DNA of 64,000 nucleotides, from contig CABTWE010000001.1 of assembly GCA_902488465.1 (NCBI GenBank), forward strand, positions 124,001 through 188,000, written 5' to 3'. Of the stretch, positions 33,715-42,848 are shown in pieces (within the stretch, counting starts at the first letter, position 1; each line of letters starts with the position of its first letter). Made by a program: the position numbers and the translations under genes. The notes under the pieces are model-generated. The model was not told the origin of the DNA, searched no databases, and worked only from the letters and a program-made list of their open reading frames with translations. Source of the stretch: an uncultured Tissierellia bacterium. Its GTDB lineage: Bacteria > Bacillota > Clostridia > Tissierellales > Peptoniphilaceae.

Positions 33715-34848
33715 CTATTCTATACCACGTAATGTTGGGTCAAATGCGTCTCTTAAACCGTTACCCATCAAGTTAAATGCAATCATCATGATTGAGATAA
33801 CAAATGCCGGGAAAATGGTTAAGTGTGGATATTGAAGCAATACTTTTTGTCCGTCTGCTAAAAGTACACCGATTGATGGTTCCGGAGCTTGGATACCAAG
33901 TCCAATATATGCAAGGAATGATTCCCCGAAAATAGCACCCGGGATTTCAAGAGCGGACATTGTAATGATAATACCTGCCGCATTAGGTAGAATGTGTCTG
34001 AAAATAAGAGTTCTATCTGATGCTCCAAGTGTTCTTGATGCAAGAACATATTCCATTTCTTTGTATTTCAAGAATTGAGCACGTATCATACGGCTCATTC
34101 CAATCCATCCGGTCATACACATAGCAAGAGCTATAGGAATGATACCAGGGCCGTAGTAGAATACGAACAAGATAACGATAACCAAGTATGGAACACCACC
34201 GATAACTTCGATAAAACGTTGCATCAATAGGTCAATCCATCCGCCGTAGTATCCTGAAATAGCACCGTAGATGATACCTATCAAAATATTAACAGCCATA
34301 GCGATAAGAGAAATCAAGAAAGAAACTCTAAGACCTCTCCAAAGTCTTGTCCATAGGTCACGACCAAGGTTGTCAGAACCAAACCAATAATATACGTCAG
34401 ATCCACCGTTTTGTTTATATGGATCCAATTTAATCTTGGACATTTCTGTTCCTTTAACAACACGTTTTGAAACAGTTCCGATATAAGCATCTTTGTATTT
34501 TTTTTCAATATTATCTGTTCTAACTTCTTTTGTGGTTGTGCCTGAGAAGAGTGATAAGCCGCTTAGCCATGAAACTCTAGGAGGCATATTTTGTAATTTA
34601 ACATTTTGATCAGCAAAGCCGTATTTACTCATTGACGGTCCGAAAACTGCCATTAATGCAAGAATTGCTATGATTATAAAGCTAATAAGAGCTGCTTTAT
34701 TTTTTCTGAATCTGATCATTGCGTCTTTGAAGAAACCGATAGCTTCACCTTGAATTGCTTCGTCGTGAAGTCTTGTATCGATTTGAACAAATTCAAATTT
34801 TTCTTTTGGAATATTATTTAGATTTGGAGTTGTGTTTTTTTCTGTCAT
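33715..34848 (-). CDS. oppC: Oligopeptide ABC transporter permease OppC
   Basis: 377 residues. A long cytoplasmic N-terminus, one helix (about 55-75), an extracytoplasmic loop of about 90 residues, then the five-helix permease core with the DppC/OppC pattern (LFRHILPNAAGIIITM, coupling loop EMEYVLASRTLGAS). Forms the membrane channel with OppB. Its ATG overlaps the oppB stop. Confidence 0.93.
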   Translation of the reverse strand: MTEKNTTPNLNNIPKEKFEFVQIDTRLHDEAIQGEAIGFFKDAMIRFRKNKAALISFIIIAILALMAVFGPSMSKYGFADQNVKLQNMPPRVSWLSGLSLFSGTTTKEVRTDNIEKKYKDAYIGTVSKRVVKGTEMSKIKLDPYKQNGGSDVYYWFGSDNLGRDLWTRLWRGLRVSFLISLIAMAVNILIGIIYGAISGYYGGWIDLLMQRFIEVIGGVPYLVIVILFVFYYGPGIIPIALAMCMTGWIGMSRMIRAQFLKYKEMEYVLASRTLGASDRTLIFRHILPNAAGIIITMSALEIPGAIFGESFLAYIGLGIQAPEPSIGVLLADGQKVLLQYPHLTIFPAFVISIMMIAFNLMGNGLRDAFDPTLRGIE

Positions 34849-35795
34849 TAATCTCTACCTCCTAATCTGATTCTAGGGTCAATAATACCATAGCTCAAGT
34901 CAACAATAAGAATTGTTACAAGTGATAATAATGAGAACCAGAACAATACACCGATTGCCAACGGGAAGTCATAAGCATTTATAGCATCGACCATAATATT
35001 ACCCATGCCCGGAATTGAGAAAATTCTTTCAATAACTAAAGAACCGCCCATAATTTGTAAGAACATCGGAATTATAATATTTGCAAGTGGAATAAATGAG
35101 TTTCTTAGAGCATGGCGAACAGTTGATTGAACTTGACTCAAGCCTTTTGACTTTGCAAGTAGCATGTATTCTGAGTTAAGTGCTTCTGTAAGTTCAGCTC
35201 TTGTATATCTTGCAACACCCGCTATAGAACCAAAGGAAAGTGCTAAAATAGGTAAAATCATTGAATAGAATTTTGACCACGTTAATTTTGCACCAACCTC
35301 TGTAATGATCGGGAACCAACCAAGTTTAAATGCTAAGTAATATTGCATGAGTGATGCATAAACAAAACTTGGAACAGATATAAATAGAATAATTAAAATA
35401 GAAATAATTTGGTCATCTATCTTATTTTTTCTTATAGCTGCCCAGATACCAAGTATCATAGCTATAGGCATTGTAAAAATAAGAGAGAATATATTTAATT
35501 GCATTGAAACCGGAATTTTTGTAGCAAGTACTTCATTTACCGGTACTTTTGGTTGGATAACTAAGGAAATACCAAAGTCTCCCTTTGCGAAGTCTCTAAT
35601 AAAATATCCATATTGTGTTGTTAACGGGTCATTTAAGTGATACTTGTCAAGCATGGCTTTTTTAACGTCCGCCGGTAATTTGTTATTTTGAATAAAGTTA
35701 CCAGGCATACTGTGCATAACAAAAAAGCTTATAGTTATAATTAAAAATAATGTTATAGCCATCAAGACAACTCTTTTAGCGATATATCTTGCCAT
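34848..35795 (-). CDS. oppB: Oligopeptide ABC transporter permease OppB
   Basis: 315 residues, six helices, with the DppB/OppB coupling motif EYMLLAKSKGLSQVQ and the N-terminal helix (VVLMAITLFLIITISFFVMHSMPG, quoted in part). The frame can extend to 35828, but AAAGGAG fits ATG 35793-35795 (MARYIAKR), so I chose that. Just downstream of an intercistronic hairpin that separates it from oppA. Confidence 0.93.
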   Translation of the reverse strand: MARYIAKRVVLMAITLFLIITISFFVMHSMPGNFIQNNKLPADVKKAMLDKYHLNDPLTTQYGYFIRDFAKGDFGISLVIQPKVPVNEVLATKIPVSMQLNIFSLIFTMPIAMILGIWAAIRKNKIDDQIISILIILFISVPSFVYASLMQYYLAFKLGWFPIITEVGAKLTWSKFYSMILPILALSFGSIAGVARYTRAELTEALNSEYMLLAKSKGLSQVQSTVRHALRNSFIPLANIIIPMFLQIMGGSLVIERIFSIPGMGNIMVDAINAYDFPLAIGVLFWFSLLSLVTILIVDLSYGIIDPRIRLGGRD

Positions 35796-35823
35796 TGTCT
35801 TTCTCCTTTCTGAGCATAATTTG

Positions 35824-35852
35824 GACAAAGAGGGGCCGTACCCCTCTTTGTC
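35824..35852 (-). other. 12-bp perfect hairpin between oppA and oppB
   Basis: GACAAAGAGGGG and its complement around CGG-rich five-base loop, without a T run. Such stems often protect the upstream mRNA or reduce read-through, so that the binding protein is made in excess over the permease. Confidence 0.75.
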
Positions 35853-35865
35853 GAATTATATTTTA

Positions 35866-37878
35866 TTATTGAAGCGGATCGATTTCTGCTTGCATTGGAG
35901 CAAAACCGACACCAATTACCCATTCATGTGTTAGAAGGTGAATTCTGTCTTGATATAGACGTGCATTTTCTGTTTGATACATTGGAACCATCGGAACGTT
36001 GTCTAACAACATTTTTTCCATTTGTCCAAGTGCTTCAAGTCTTTCTTGTGGCTTGAAGATCAAGTCGCCCTTGTTTGTTCTTCTGTATAATTCGTCGAAT
36101 TCATCTGATCTAAATTGGTCACATTTGATACCAAATGTTTGTGTATAAACTTCCATACCACCCCATGGGTTGAAGATTCCACCTGTCCAAGCTCCGAATC
36201 CCATGTCGTAGTCGCCGTTTTGCATGTTGTCATAAGCGTTGTTCCAAGGAACTGCTCTTAATTTAACATCGATTCTGTCTGCTCCGAACATGTTTTCATA
36301 TTCTTGTTCAAGGAATTCTGCCATACCCTTCATTTGGTCAGAGTTATCAAAGTACATGATTTCAACAACCATTTGTTTGCCGAATTTTTCATATGCTTTG
36401 TCGAAGAATTCTTTAGCTTTTTCTGGATCATATCCATCATTTTCAGGATAGTTTGCCTTACCTACTTCAGTTTCACGGAATGTGATACCTTTTAGTGGGT
36501 CAATTGTTCTTGTATCAGCGATGATACATGGTTGTGGAATAGCTGTCTTGTAAATGTCTTTAGCAAGAGCTTTTCTATCCATACCCCAGTACATAGCTTT
36601 TCTGAAGTTAACATCTGTTAAGAATGCTTTATCAGGCTTTGTTGATGTCATGTTGATAAACATTTGCCATACTGAGTCTGATTTTGAGAATACCAAACGT
36701 GGGTCTTCTTCATATTTGTCGTAGTTAGCACCTCTTAAACCAACTGTATCTGTTTCATTGTTTTCAAACAATTGAAGTGCAGTGTTGTCATCTTCAACAA
36801 CTCTTTCAGTGATTTTTTCCGGTGTGTAAATGTCCTTCATAGGAGATTTGTCGTTCTTTTCATATGATCTGTATTGGTCTCTTACCCATTCTTTGAGGAG
36901 GTAAGCACCTGTAAAGTCGATCTTAGAAATATCTGTACCATAATCTGTTTCAGTTCTATCAGCGTTCATACCTGCTTCATATAAATCTTTTCTTACAGGT
37001 GAGTTTGAACCGCCGCCAACAAATGCTAACCAGAAGTTTACTTCAGGAATAGCATATTCAAGAGTAATTTCGAGTGTGTGATCATCAATAGCTTTAAGAC
37101 CAACGTCTTCCCATTTTGCTCCGCCTTCTGCCAAGTCTTGTTCGTCAACAGAAATTCTGTGAGCATTTAGGTCTTCTGTACGTTTGTCATATTCTTCTTG
37201 TTTCTTTTTCTTTTCTTCACCGTCAGCCATGCCATCGATTTCTTTCTTAAGTTCTTCAAGAGCTTTTTCTTCTTCTTGTTGAGCTTTAAGTTTGATATTA
37301 TCTTCAGCATATCCTGTCCAGTATTTCTTTGCGTTTACAACGCAGAGATCTCCTGTGAAGAAAGCTTCAGGTCCACGGAAGTTCTTGAGCTTAGGATCAA
37401 GAAGCATCTTCCATGAGTAGATGAAATCTTCTGCAGTGATTGGTGTTCCGTCTGGCCATTGTAGGTCATCACGGAGTTTCCATGTCCAAACTGTTCCGTC
37501 TTCGTTCTTTTCAGGAAGAGCAGCAGCTAAGTTTGGAGTAAAATCAAATGTGTCTTTTTCTTTGTTATATGTTAATTCAAGCATATTTCCAAGAACCAAA
37601 CCAAGAACATCTCCTTCTGCATTTGTTTCTGAAAGGTGTGGGTTCAAAGTTTTGATTTTACTACCTGTAATTCTGAATACAACTTCACCTTTGTTTGCAT
37701 CAGCTTTATCATCTGTTGCATCAGTTGTATCTTTGTTGTCTTCTGTGTCCTTTGTTTCATCAGTTGTAGTAGTGTCAGTCGGCTTTGTTTCTTCTGTTGT
37801 GTTGTCTTTCTTACATCCAGCAAAGAATGTTAGAGCCATGAATACTGCTACTAAGATTGCGATTAGTCTTTTTGACAT
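35866..37878 (-). CDS. oppA: Oligopeptide ABC transporter substrate-binding lipoprotein OppA
   Basis: 670 residues. Signal peptide with lipobox LTFFAGC (Cys about 22), then a Thr/Asp/Glu-rich linker (about 25-60), then a family-5 extracellular solute-binding domain (WPDGTPITAEDFIYSW, about 140; LTHEWVIGVGF at the end). A charged insert of about 40 residues around 190-235 (KAQQEEEKALEELKKEIDG) looks like a coiled-coil or linker that normal OppA lacks. The frame extends to 37950, but AAGGAGG fits the ATG at 37876-37878. First gene of the operon. Confidence 0.93.
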   Translation of the reverse strand: MSKRLIAILVAVFMALTFFAGCKKDNTTEETKPTDTTTTDETKDTEDNKDTTDATDDKADANKGEVVFRITGSKIKTLNPHLSETNAEGDVLGLVLGNMLELTYNKEKDTFDFTPNLAAALPEKNEDGTVWTWKLRDDLQWPDGTPITAEDFIYSWKMLLDPKLKNFRGPEAFFTGDLCVVNAKKYWTGYAEDNIKLKAQQEEEKALEELKKEIDGMADGEEKKKKQEEYDKRTEDLNAHRISVDEQDLAEGGAKWEDVGLKAIDDHTLEITLEYAIPEVNFWLAFVGGGSNSPVRKDLYEAGMNADRTETDYGTDISKIDFTGAYLLKEWVRDQYRSYEKNDKSPMKDIYTPEKITERVVEDDNTALQLFENNETDTVGLRGANYDKYEEDPRLVFSKSDSVWQMFINMTSTKPDKAFLTDVNFRKAMYWGMDRKALAKDIYKTAIPQPCIIADTRTIDPLKGITFRETEVGKANYPENDGYDPEKAKEFFDKAYEKFGKQMVVEIMYFDNSDQMKGMAEFLEQEYENMFGADRIDVKLRAVPWNNAYDNMQNGDYDMGFGAWTGGIFNPWGGMEVYTQTFGIKCDQFRSDEFDELYRRTNKGDLIFKPQERLEALGQMEKMLLDNVPMVPMYQTENARLYQDRIHLLTHEWVIGVGFAPMQAEIDPLQ

Positions 37879-37938
37879 ATATCCTCCTTGTTTCTTCGGG
37901 CTAAGCCCTTTATTCTGTGGATATTTACCACTACATAC

Positions 37939-37967
37939 ATTATACCACATCGTTACTTTTTTGTAAA
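37939..37967 (-). promoter_or_regulatory. Promoter of the opp operon
   Basis: Minus-strand TTTACA (37962-37967) and TATAAT (37939-37944), 17 bases apart, with TG one base before the -10. The leader of about 55 bases contains a small GGGC-TAA-GCCC hairpin (37898-37908). Confidence 0.75.
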
Positions 37968-38356
37968 GAGTTTATGTTAGATAAAAATTAAATCTCATTA
38001 CCCGTTGAAGTATAGCGGTTATAACTATGTAATTTAGCGGTTTTTATAAAATGAAATTTCATACAAAAGAGTTACACCATAATTCATTTGCGATTTTCGT
38101 GCTCATTGTTAGTGTATTAAAGCAAGTTCAATAGAATGGTTTTGATAGTGCTTCTCATTTTGTATTTAATCTCATCTTCTCCACCTACTGAAAATTATAA
38201 CATAATTTTGAATTTATTACAATAGTATTACTAAATTTTTTATTTTTTTTGTAAATTTTTGAAAATAAGTGCGCTTATATTTCTTATATTGTATATCTAT
38301 ATGTTGTTTTACGCATTAATTTAATTAGTTTTATTCAAAGTTTTACATTATTTAAA
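37968..38356. other. Gene-free stretch upstream of the opp operon
   Basis: About 390 AT-rich bases without a credible frame. TATAGCGGTTATA and ATTTAGCGGTTTT (near 38010-38045) are imperfect direct repeats sharing TAGCGGTT. No riboswitch or tRNA recognised. Confidence 0.6.
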
Positions 38357-38385
38357 AAAGCTCCGATTTAAAAAATCGGAGCTTT
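38357..38385 (-). terminator. Terminator of the GntR-controlled ABC operon
   Basis: AAAGCTCCGATTT and AAATCGGAGCTTT form a perfect 13-bp stem with a three-base loop, right after the last permease gene. Confidence 0.85.
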
Positions 38386-38390
38386 AATTC

Positions 38391-39158
38391 TTATAGATTT
38401 ATTCTTTTATCCAAAATTAAGCCAGTTGAATAAACGCTGACAACTGTCAATATCATATTAGTCAAAATATAATATATTTGATCTCCGTCTTTTAGGTCTA
38501 GCCCGTAAAACGGATACATAACTAGCGCTTGTCCAGGTAAAAGTTCATTTGGTCTTAAAGTAAATATATATGACTTCAAATATGATGTTGCAGCTATAAG
38601 TGCTACAAGAATTAAAATCCACATCCAGCTTAATTTTTTGTACTTTATAGTTGTTTTTGAGATTGAAAGTGAAAGATATATTAATGAAAGCGTCATTACA
38701 ATATCTGATGTAAAGATGTAGAACATATCATTATTTATTATTTCCGTATATTCCCGAACACCTCTAAAGCTTCCGCTTTGAATGAGATTTGTAAGAATTA
38801 CGTTAATATAAAAACCAACAAGAAGGTATATTAGTGACCATGCCCCCATAACTATCAATTTAGAAGCTACCATTTTCCACATTTTTTGAGGCGTTTGAAA
38901 CGTAAGATACCCATTGTCTGAATTTATTTCCCTGTTGAAAGAATTTATTGCATAAACTATAAACGATATTACAGTAATAGCTGCAACTAAAACACCCACT
39001 GCTGCTATAACATCTTTTATATAATTATAATTTCCTGCCCTCAAGAGTTTCGAATTTACATTTATTTGAACAAATATTGAAGCAATTATTCCACCGAAAA
39101 GAAATCCCAATAGAGTTTTAAGGCTTCCTTTAATGTCATATTTAATAAATTTTAACAT
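38391..39158 (-). CDS. ABC-2-type permease (second transporter)
   Basis: 255 residues with about six hydrophobic helices and the ABC-2 style loop NREINSDNGYLTFQTPQKMWKMV between helices 2 and 3. No ATPase motif. Starts at ATG 39156-39158 after GGAGG; a longer frame from 39176 lacks a ribosome site. Overlaps the end of its partner ATPase gene by seven bases. Substrate unknown. Confidence 0.82.
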   Translation of the reverse strand: MLKFIKYDIKGSLKTLLGFLFGGIIASIFVQINVNSKLLRAGNYNYIKDVIAAVGVLVAAITVISFIVYAINSFNREINSDNGYLTFQTPQKMWKMVASKLIVMGAWSLIYLLVGFYINVILTNLIQSGSFRGVREYTEIINNDMFYIFTSDIVMTLSLIYLSLSISKTTIKYKKLSWMWILILVALIAATSYLKSYIFTLRPNELLPGQALVMYPFYGLDLKDGDQIYYILTNMILTVVSVYSTGLILDKRINL

Positions 39159-39859
39159 GTCAAACCTCCGAAACAATCCTTAAAAAATTCTTCAACGCTC
39201 ATCGATTTTTCCATTCTTAAATTATCAACTGTTTCATGTGCAAGAATCTTTCCCTCGTTCATAATCAAAACCTCATCAAATATCGACTCAATATCCCTTA
39301 CAAGCTGTGTTGAAACAATGAGCGTTTTATTTTGAAAAGCTTTGTCTATAATCGAGTTTAATATCATATCTCTTGCTACAGGGTCAACTCCTCCAATAGG
39401 CTCATCAAGTAAATACAAGCTTGCATCCCTTGAAAGAGTCAATGAAAGATTCAGTTTCTCCTGCATACCTTTTGAAAGTTCCTTAACTTTCATATCTTCA
39501 CCGAGCTTCATTACCTCCAACATTTCTCTAAAAGTTTCTGTGTTAAAGTCATTGAAGAAATCATTGTAATAGTTCTTTGCATCTTTTATTTTCATCCATT
39601 TCGGCAAAAAGTTTCTGTCCGGAAGATAAGATACTAAACTTTTTGTAGCTATTCCCGGTTCTTTTCCGCAAATTTCAACTCTTCCCGATGTTTTTTGATG
39701 AAATGCGGAAAGTATTTTTATAAGCGTGGTTTTTCCACTCCCATTTGGTCCCAAAAGCCCCAAAACTTTACCTTCTTCAAGTTTGAAACTAATGTTCTCC
39801 AATGCAGTTTTCCTTCCGTATTTTTTTGTCAGATTATCTACTGTCACTATTGTCGCCAT
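39152..39859 (-). CDS. ABC transporter ATP-binding protein (second transporter)
   Basis: 235 residues: Walker A GPNGSGKT (about 38), signature LSKGMQEKLNLS, Walker B LYLLDEPIGG. It matches the YtrB/YtrE-like ATPases that pair with ABC-2 permeases. Begins inside the gntR gene (26-base overlap), so it is translationally coupled to the regulator. Confidence 0.92.
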   Translation of the reverse strand: MATIVTVDNLTKKYGRKTALENISFKLEEGKVLGLLGPNGSGKTTLIKILSAFHQKTSGRVEICGKEPGIATKSLVSYLPDRNFLPKWMKIKDAKNYYNDFFNDFNTETFREMLEVMKLGEDMKVKELSKGMQEKLNLSLTLSRDASLYLLDEPIGGVDPVARDMILNSIIDKAFQNKTLIVSTQLVRDIESIFDEVLIMNEGKILAHETVDNLRMEKSMSVEEFFKDCFGGLTC

Positions 39860-40208
39860 TGTTATTCTCCATTATCAAATTTATAAATTCACTTTTGTCA
39901 ATTCCCAAATTTTCGAATTCTTCTAAAGTAGTTTTAATTCTCTTTTTTATATATGAACGCCTTTTTTCTTTGATTATTGCTTCATCATCTATAACGTAAG
40001 TCCCCATTCCTCTTTTTACTTCGAAAAGGCCGGTTCCGACAAGTTCATCTATCGATCTTGCAACTGTGTTGGGGTTTACTTTATATGTCTTAGCTATTTC
40101 ACGAACCGAAGGAAGCTTTTCAGATTTTTTTATTTGTCCTGATACAAGTTCATGGATAAATATTTCAGCCAGCTGAAGAAAAATAGGTCTATCTTCATTG
40201 AAATTCAT
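39834..40208 (-). CDS. GntR-family (YtrA-type) repressor
   Basis: 124 residues: N-terminal winged helix (LPSVREIAKTYKVNPNTVARSIDELVGTGL) and a short C-terminal helix instead of a ligand domain, which is the YtrA subfamily. YtrA regulators sit in operons for ABC exporters and are often released by cell-wall antibiotics. It lies in the middle of the operon and likely represses the promoter at 42130-42158. Confidence 0.93.
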   Translation of the reverse strand: MNFNEDRPIFLQLAEIFIHELVSGQIKKSEKLPSVREIAKTYKVNPNTVARSIDELVGTGLFEVKRGMGTYVIDDEAIIKEKRRSYIKKRIKTTLEEFENLGIDKSEFINLIMENNNGDNSDSR

Positions 40209-40216
40209 AATCTCCC

Positions 40217-40984
40217 CTAATATTTCTTTCTTTTAATAACCAGATATCTTATTCCTGTTGCCAATAAAATATTTACAAATAACATAATTGTAAACCATTT
40301 TTCTTCAAAAGGATTTATCCCTAATTGGAACAGGTTGTCAAACACGGGTGCGTATTCAAGCGGCGAGAGCCTTGTGAACCAATCGGCAATTGTTCCAAGC
40401 CATGAGTCGAGGCTCACAAGGCCTGTAACTTTAAAAATTATCGGTGCAAAGAAGTAGTACAAAAAGCTTATTGCAACGGTTGCACCTTGCAAATTTGTGA
40501 GTTCATAGAATAAATGAATTCCGCCGAGCATACACGTTATAATTGAGACTATTGTAAGAATGCTGTATATAAACATTTTCGGTGATACATATGCATCGTA
40601 TCCTTGTGCCGGCAAGTCTTTAAATGTATATGAGAGAGCCACTGTAATTGCTGTAAAAATGAAAGCAAACACGACAGTTGTCAAAACTGAAACGAGATAG
40701 TCCCCGATGACCGGATTCAAACGGCTCATTCCCCTTTGGAAATAGTTTCTCATTTCCTCTCTTCTCTTAAATGAGGCCGTTGCAATCATGATTGCCATAA
40801 ATGGAACGACTTGTTTCACAATGTCGTACACATTTGAGAGAAATGCTGACGACGACTTAGTCGTTGAATATTTTGCAGTAACATAATAAGAAAGTCCAAT
40901 TCCGACAAGTCCGAATATCAAGAGGAGTATATTTGGCATCCTCTTTCTTGTTCTATAAAGTTCAGCTTTTATATATGAAAACAT
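40217..40984 (-). CDS. ABC-2-type permease (first transporter)
   Basis: 255 residues, six helices, with conserved helix-loop pattern (TASFKRREEMRNYFQRGMSR) between helices 2 and 3. Its ATG overlaps the stop of the first ATPase, the classical pairing. No substrate site recognised. Confidence 0.82.
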   Translation of the reverse strand: MFSYIKAELYRTRKRMPNILLLIFGLVGIGLSYYVTAKYSTTKSSSAFLSNVYDIVKQVVPFMAIMIATASFKRREEMRNYFQRGMSRLNPVIGDYLVSVLTTVVFAFIFTAITVALSYTFKDLPAQGYDAYVSPKMFIYSILTIVSIITCMLGGIHLFYELTNLQGATVAISFLYYFFAPIIFKVTGLVSLDSWLGTIADWFTRLSPLEYAPVFDNLFQLGINPFEEKWFTIMLFVNILLATGIRYLVIKRKKY

Positions 40985-41862
40985 TATTTGTTCCTCCCTT
41001 CCAAACGTCCGAGATAATATTCTTCAAGATTATCCTTTCTTCTTTCGAGTTCGACAATGCTGAGTCCATTTTCATAAACTTTTTTGAGCAACTTGTCTAT
41101 GTCAAAATCACCGACAATAACACTATCTTTTGAAATTTCAATTTTTAATTCTTCTAAAATTTTCTTAAACTTATTGTCGTCACTTGTCTTTATAACAGTG
41201 TGATATCTTAGCTTCTTATCTTTCTTTGACTCTATAATATCAACGACTTCTCCATTTTCAATTATACATATTCTGTCGCAAAGATGTTCAAGTTCACTCA
41301 AAATGTGTGAACTGATTAAAATTGTCTTGCCTTTATTTGCAAGCTCCTTCAAAAGATTTCTTATTTCTACAATCCCCTCAGGGTCAATCCCGTTTATCGG
41401 TTCGTCGAGAACAAGAAAATCCGGATTACCCAAAAGTGAAAATGCAATTCCAAGTCTTTGTTTCATGCCAAGTGAATATGCCTTAAATTTTTTATCACGA
41501 GCATCGGCAAGTTTTACATCGCTCAACAACTCTTCCAAATCTATTGAACTGTCAAGACCGTATGCCGTTCTATAGTATTTAAGATTTTGATAGCCCGTCA
41601 TATTTTCAAAAAATGCCGGTGTCTCAATGAGTGCACCTATATTTTTTCTTCCATCGCTTAAACTTTCTGATTCAAAAAGTTTTAGCCCACCTTTGTGTCC
41701 CGGAAGAAGACCCAAAATAATTTTCATTAATGTTGTCTTCCCCGCTCCGTTTTTTCCAACCAAACCGTAAATTTCTCCGGCGTCTACCGACACATTAACA
41801 TCGCTCAAAGCTTTTTTTGTGCCGTAATTCATACTTAAATCAGTAGTTTCCAGTACTTTCAT
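40984..41862 (-). CDS. ABC transporter ATP-binding protein (first transporter)
   Basis: 292 residues: Walker A GKNGAGKT (about 38), signature SLGMKQRLGIA, Walker B LVLDEPINGIDP, then a C-terminal 80-residue extension typical of BcrA/YtrB-like exporters. The ATG at 41860-41862 follows AAGGAAGG; a longer frame from 41895 is less likely. Fourteen bases after the small membrane protein gene. Confidence 0.92.
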   Translation of the reverse strand: MKVLETTDLSMNYGTKKALSDVNVSVDAGEIYGLVGKNGAGKTTLMKIILGLLPGHKGGLKLFESESLSDGRKNIGALIETPAFFENMTGYQNLKYYRTAYGLDSSIDLEELLSDVKLADARDKKFKAYSLGMKQRLGIAFSLLGNPDFLVLDEPINGIDPEGIVEIRNLLKELANKGKTILISSHILSELEHLCDRICIIENGEVVDIIESKKDKKLRYHTVIKTSDDNKFKKILEELKIEISKDSVIVGDFDIDKLLKKVYENGLSIVELERRKDNLEEYYLGRLEGRNK

Positions 41863-41876
41863 TTTATCCTTCCTTT

Positions 41877-42089
41877 CTACCATCCCATACTCCATGTAAA
41901 CATAATGACCAATATAGTCATGACAAGCATCGAAATTATTTGAATTGATTTTGAGAAGTTAAGTTCAACGACTTTATTTTCCTCAAGTGTTTCCATCTTA
42001 TTTATCTTTGATATTTTAATGGAATTATAAATATAGTTACCTGCAGTTATTAAAAATAAAATAACTAGGCCTTTTGATGTACCATTCAT
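41877..42089 (-). CDS. Small two-helix membrane protein heading the ABC operon
   Basis: 70 residues, helices at about 6-24 and 47-67 with a basic/acidic linker. No family recognised. AAAGGAG precedes the ATG. It is the first gene behind the GntR-type operator and is likely to be an accessory of the transporters, comparable in position to YtrG in the ytr operon, though similarity was not tested. Confidence 0.65.
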   Translation of the reverse strand: MNGTSKGLVILFLITAGNYIYNSIKISKINKMETLEENKVVELNFSKSIQIISMLVMTILVIMFTWSMGW

Positions 42090-42117
42090 ATTTCTCTCCT
42101 TTCATAATCCATATCGT

Positions 42118-42137
42118 TGTTCTAGTTATATAGTACA
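42118..42137. promoter_or_regulatory. Candidate GntR (YtrA-type) operator
   Basis: TGTTCTA-GTTATA-TAGTACA is a near-perfect inverted repeat (six of seven paired positions in each arm) that covers the -10 region of the operon promoter. It suits autorepression by the GntR-type protein encoded in the operon. Confidence 0.5.
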
Positions 42138-42158
42138 CCATTTTTCTATATATGTCAA
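42130..42158 (-). promoter_or_regulatory. Promoter of the GntR-ABC operon
   Basis: Minus-strand TTGACA (42153-42158) and TACTAT (42130-42135), 17-base spacer. The leader is about 30 bases and the operator candidate overlaps the -10. Confidence 0.75.
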
Positions 42159-42185
42159 TATGTTTTTTTAAAAAAATAAAAAAAA

Positions 42186-42232
42186 TAAAAAAAATCTCAA
42201 TAATAATATCTTGTTCGATATTATTATTGAGA
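42186..42232 (-). terminator. Terminator after rdgB
   Basis: TCTCAATAATAATATC and its complement form a perfect 16-bp stem with a six-base loop, followed by a long T-rich tract on the minus strand. It ends the amidase-rdgB unit just before the next promoter. Confidence 0.85.
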
Positions 42233-42245
42233 CTAAATTTTATAT

Positions 42246-42848
42246 TTATTTTTTATACTTCTCGCTAAAATAATTCTTCAGCTTATCGAGTGCACGTCTT
42301 CTGTGACTTATTTCATTCTTTTCGTTCTCGCTCATTTCAGCAAATGTCTTCTGTTTGCCATGTGGAAGAAAGTACGGGTCATATCCAAATCCGTTTTCCC
42401 CTCTTCTCTCAAAAATTATCTCGCCTTCACATTCTCCTCTGAAGAAATGTTTTTCTCCTTCAGGAGTTATAAGACACAAAACCGAAACAAAATGAGCTGT
42501 TCGATCTTCTTTTTTAACATTTTCAAGTTTTTTTAGAAGGAGTGCATTTTTTTTTGCATCATCGTGTTCATCACCTGCATACCTTGCACTATGAACACCC
42601 GGTTCACCATTTAACACATCAACCATAAGCCCTGAGTCGTCCGACAAAATATATGAATCGTTGAAAATTTTTCTTATAGCATTTGCTTTAATAAATGCAT
42701 TGTCTTCAAATGTTTGACCGTTTTCATCCGGCTCATCATAATTTTTTTCAATCTCATATACACTTTTAACATCGAAATCAAGTTCAGAGAGCATGTGTTT
42801 AATTTCTGTAATTTTATGGTTGTTTCCACTAGCTACAACGATTCTCAT
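42246..42848 (-). CDS. rdgB: XTP/dITP pyrophosphatase (RdgB/HAM1 family)
   Basis: Hydrolyses non-canonical purine triphosphates (XTP, dITP) to keep them out of nucleic acid. 200 residues: N-terminal VVASGNNHKITEIK, DDSGLMVDVLNGEPGVHSARYAG, FGYDPYFLP, and the C-terminal SHRRRALDKLKNY. The ATG overlaps the stop of the amidase gene. Confidence 0.95.
   Translation of the reverse strand: MRIVVASGNNHKITEIKHMLSELDFDVKSVYEIEKNYDEPDENGQTFEDNAFIKANAIRKIFNDSYILSDDSGLMVDVLNGEPGVHSARYAGDEHDDAKKNALLLKKLENVKKEDRTAHFVSVLCLITPEGEKHFFRGECEGEIIFERRGENGFGYDPYFLPHGKQKTFAEMSENEKNEISHRRRALDKLKNYFSEKYKK

Noticed and set aside
38260..38290. AATTTTTGAAAATAA resembling a CodY box upstream of opp
   Set aside because: It has a two-base, not three-base, centre and mismatches; it lies well upstream of the opp promoter, and codY is not in the window. 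Too weak to report as a site.
37968..38356. Possible riboswitch in the gap upstream of opp
   Set aside because: No conserved aptamer core was recognised, and the gap lies upstream of the opp promoter so it would not be in that transcript.
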